Shown here piece after piece: positions 63,076-64,000 of a DNA stretch of 64,000 nucleotides (its first letter is position 1; each line of letters starts with the position of its first letter). Below the pieces are notes generated by a model. The model ran no database searches, was not told where the DNA came from, and saw only the letters and a list, made by a program, of their open reading frames with translations. Origin of the DNA: Nocardioides sp. Kera G14 (GTDB taxonomy: Bacteria > Actinomycetota > Actinomycetes > Propionibacteriales > Nocardioidaceae); NCBI RefSeq assembly GCF_020715565.1, contig NZ_CP085839.1, positions 2,852,001 to 2,916,000 on the forward strand, read 5' to 3'. Position numbers and translations under genes: made by a program.

Positions 63076-64000
63076 CGGTCGTCGCGGTCGCGCTCACCGT
63101 CCGGGCCGTGCGCTCGATGCTCCAGGTGCTCGGCCTCGGCCAGCCCGCGGTGGGTCGGACGAACAACCCGGGCAGGCGTCTCGCGACGATGCTCAAGGAG
63201 ACCGTCCTCCACACCCGCATGCTGCAGTGGACATGGGTCGGCATCCTGCACTGGTTCGCCTTCGCGGCGTTCCTCTTCCTCAGCACGGCCGTCGCGTCGG
63301 CGTACTTCCAGCTCTTCTCGCCGGAGTTCGCGTGGCCGATCATCGGCAAGTGGTTCGTCTACGAGTGGCTGGGCGAGGGCCTCGGCCTGCTGGGCACGCT
63401 CGGCATCATCCCGCTCATCATCTACCGGCTCACGCACATGCCGAAGGACCAGGGCCGCACGACCCGCTTCTTCGGCTCGACCATGTGGCAGGCGTTCTTC
63501 GTCGAGGCGATGGTGCTCCTCGAGTCGTGCGCGATCCTGTTCATCCGCGGCGCGGAGTACAACTACACCAAGGCCAGCGAGCATGCGGAGCACGCGGACG
63601 CGTTCCACTTCCCGCTCGCGCAGTACTTCAGCCACCTGTTCCCCACGAGTCAGCACGGCAGCGAGCAGTGGATCTACGCCATCGCCGCGTTCAAGATCGC
63701 GTCGGCGATGATCTGGCTGATCGTCATCTCCACCAACCTCACGATGGGTGTCGCGTGGCACCGCTTCACCGCGTGGTTCAACATCTTCTACAAGCGTGAG
63801 TCGGTCGGCCGCGACACCGACGGCAAGACTCTCGCGCTCGGTGCACTGAAGCCGCTGATCTCCGACGGCAAGGTCATCACCCTGGATGATGTCGACGACC
63901 TCGACGAGGACGCCAAGCTCGGTGCCGGCTCGATCCAGGACTTCTCCTGGAAGGGCATCCTCGACTTCACGACCTGCACCGAGTGTGGGCGTTGCCAGTC
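63036..64000 (+). CDS. etfD: EtfD-like membrane iron-sulfur oxidoreductase (5' part)
   Basis: At least 321 residues of a membrane-bound (Fe-S)-binding protein continuing past the window. Five or so helices cover about 1-255, with histidines suited to haem or quinone binding (TVLHTRMLQWTWVGILHWF). The reading frame ends inside the first ferredoxin motif CTECGRCQS. This matches Mycobacterium tuberculosis Rv0338c (EtfD), which passes electrons from electron-transfer flavoprotein in fatty-acid oxidation to menaquinone. The match is by recognised pattern, not by search. Confidence 0.78.
   Translation, partial: MLQVIAIVLCLALTVVAVALTVRAVRSMLQVLGLGQPAVGRTNNPGRRLATMLKETVLHTRMLQWTWVGILHWFAFAAFLFLSTAVASAYFQLFSPEFAWPIIGKWFVYEWLGEGLGLLGTLGIIPLIIYRLTHMPKDQGRTTRFFGSTMWQAFFVEAMVLLESCAILFIRGAEYNYTKASEHAEHADAFHFPLAQYFSHLFPTSQHGSEQWIYAIAAFKIASAMIWLIVISTNLTMGVAWHRFTAWFNIFYKRESVGRDTDGKTLALGALKPLISDGKVITLDDVDDLDEDAKLGAGSIQDFSWKGILDFTTCTECGRCQ

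Overview
The window is 64 kb of high-GC chromosomal DNA with actinobacterial signatures: GTG starts, a purS/purQ/purL-type purine pathway, HspR with HAIR operators at dnaK and clpB, class I lysyl-tRNA synthetase, DUF3151, and DUF6230/DUF6114 genes. The gene content best fits the order Propionibacteriales, probably a Nocardioides-like organism; this is inferred from content, not from a marker gene. I saw no rRNA, tRNA, CRISPR array, insertion sequence, phage gene or origin. No gene-free stretch exceeds about 205 bases.

Layout. 1-7.1 kb: purL (cut by the window edge), a TetR/MFS pair, a wall-lytic-like secreted protein, a DUF559 gene bracketed by palindromic repeats, then purQ and purS. 7.1-17.9 kb: stress protein, acyl-CoA ligase, purC, DUF421 protein, a polar amino-acid ABC importer, an oxidoreductase, two MFS carriers, a monooxygenase and a NUDIX hydrolase. 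17.9-24.7 kb: purB-purD-purA, a regulator and lysS. 24.7-33.1 kb: aminotransferase, pyrE, DedA, an RNA methyltransferase, fructose-bisphosphate aldolase, DUF3151, an MFS exporter and a second DUF559 gene with its own 80-bp flanking repeats. 33.1-37.8 kb: clpB, a Ser/Thr/Ala-rich protein and a TagF-like transferase. 37.8-42.3 kb: a tandemly duplicated DUF445 + Abi-alpha-like two-gene unit. 42.4-49.9 kb: signal peptidase I, divergent from a tightly coupled cluster of four DUF6230 exoproteins, three DUF6114 membrane proteins and one more secreted protein. 50-54.2 kb: dnaK-grpE-dnaJ-hspR. 54.2-64 kb: NUDIX, nitroreductase, DUF1992, two CitE-type lyases, a large Pro-rich membrane protein, an MFS carrier and the start of an EtfD-like iron-sulfur protein.

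How the genes work together. The purine genes (purL, Q, S, C, B, D, A) cover much of IMP and AMP synthesis, interspersed with unrelated genes. HspR, encoded last in the dnaK operon, should repress that operon and clpB through the two inverted repeats seen here. The most promising undescribed material is (1) two DUF559 nuclease-like genes, each bracketed by a different pair of palindromic repeats, an arrangement like REP elements with their transposase; (2) the DUF6230/DUF6114/signal-peptidase locus, including a DUF6230 protein with discoidin-like domains inserted into its core; and (3) the duplicated DUF445/Abi-alpha pair.
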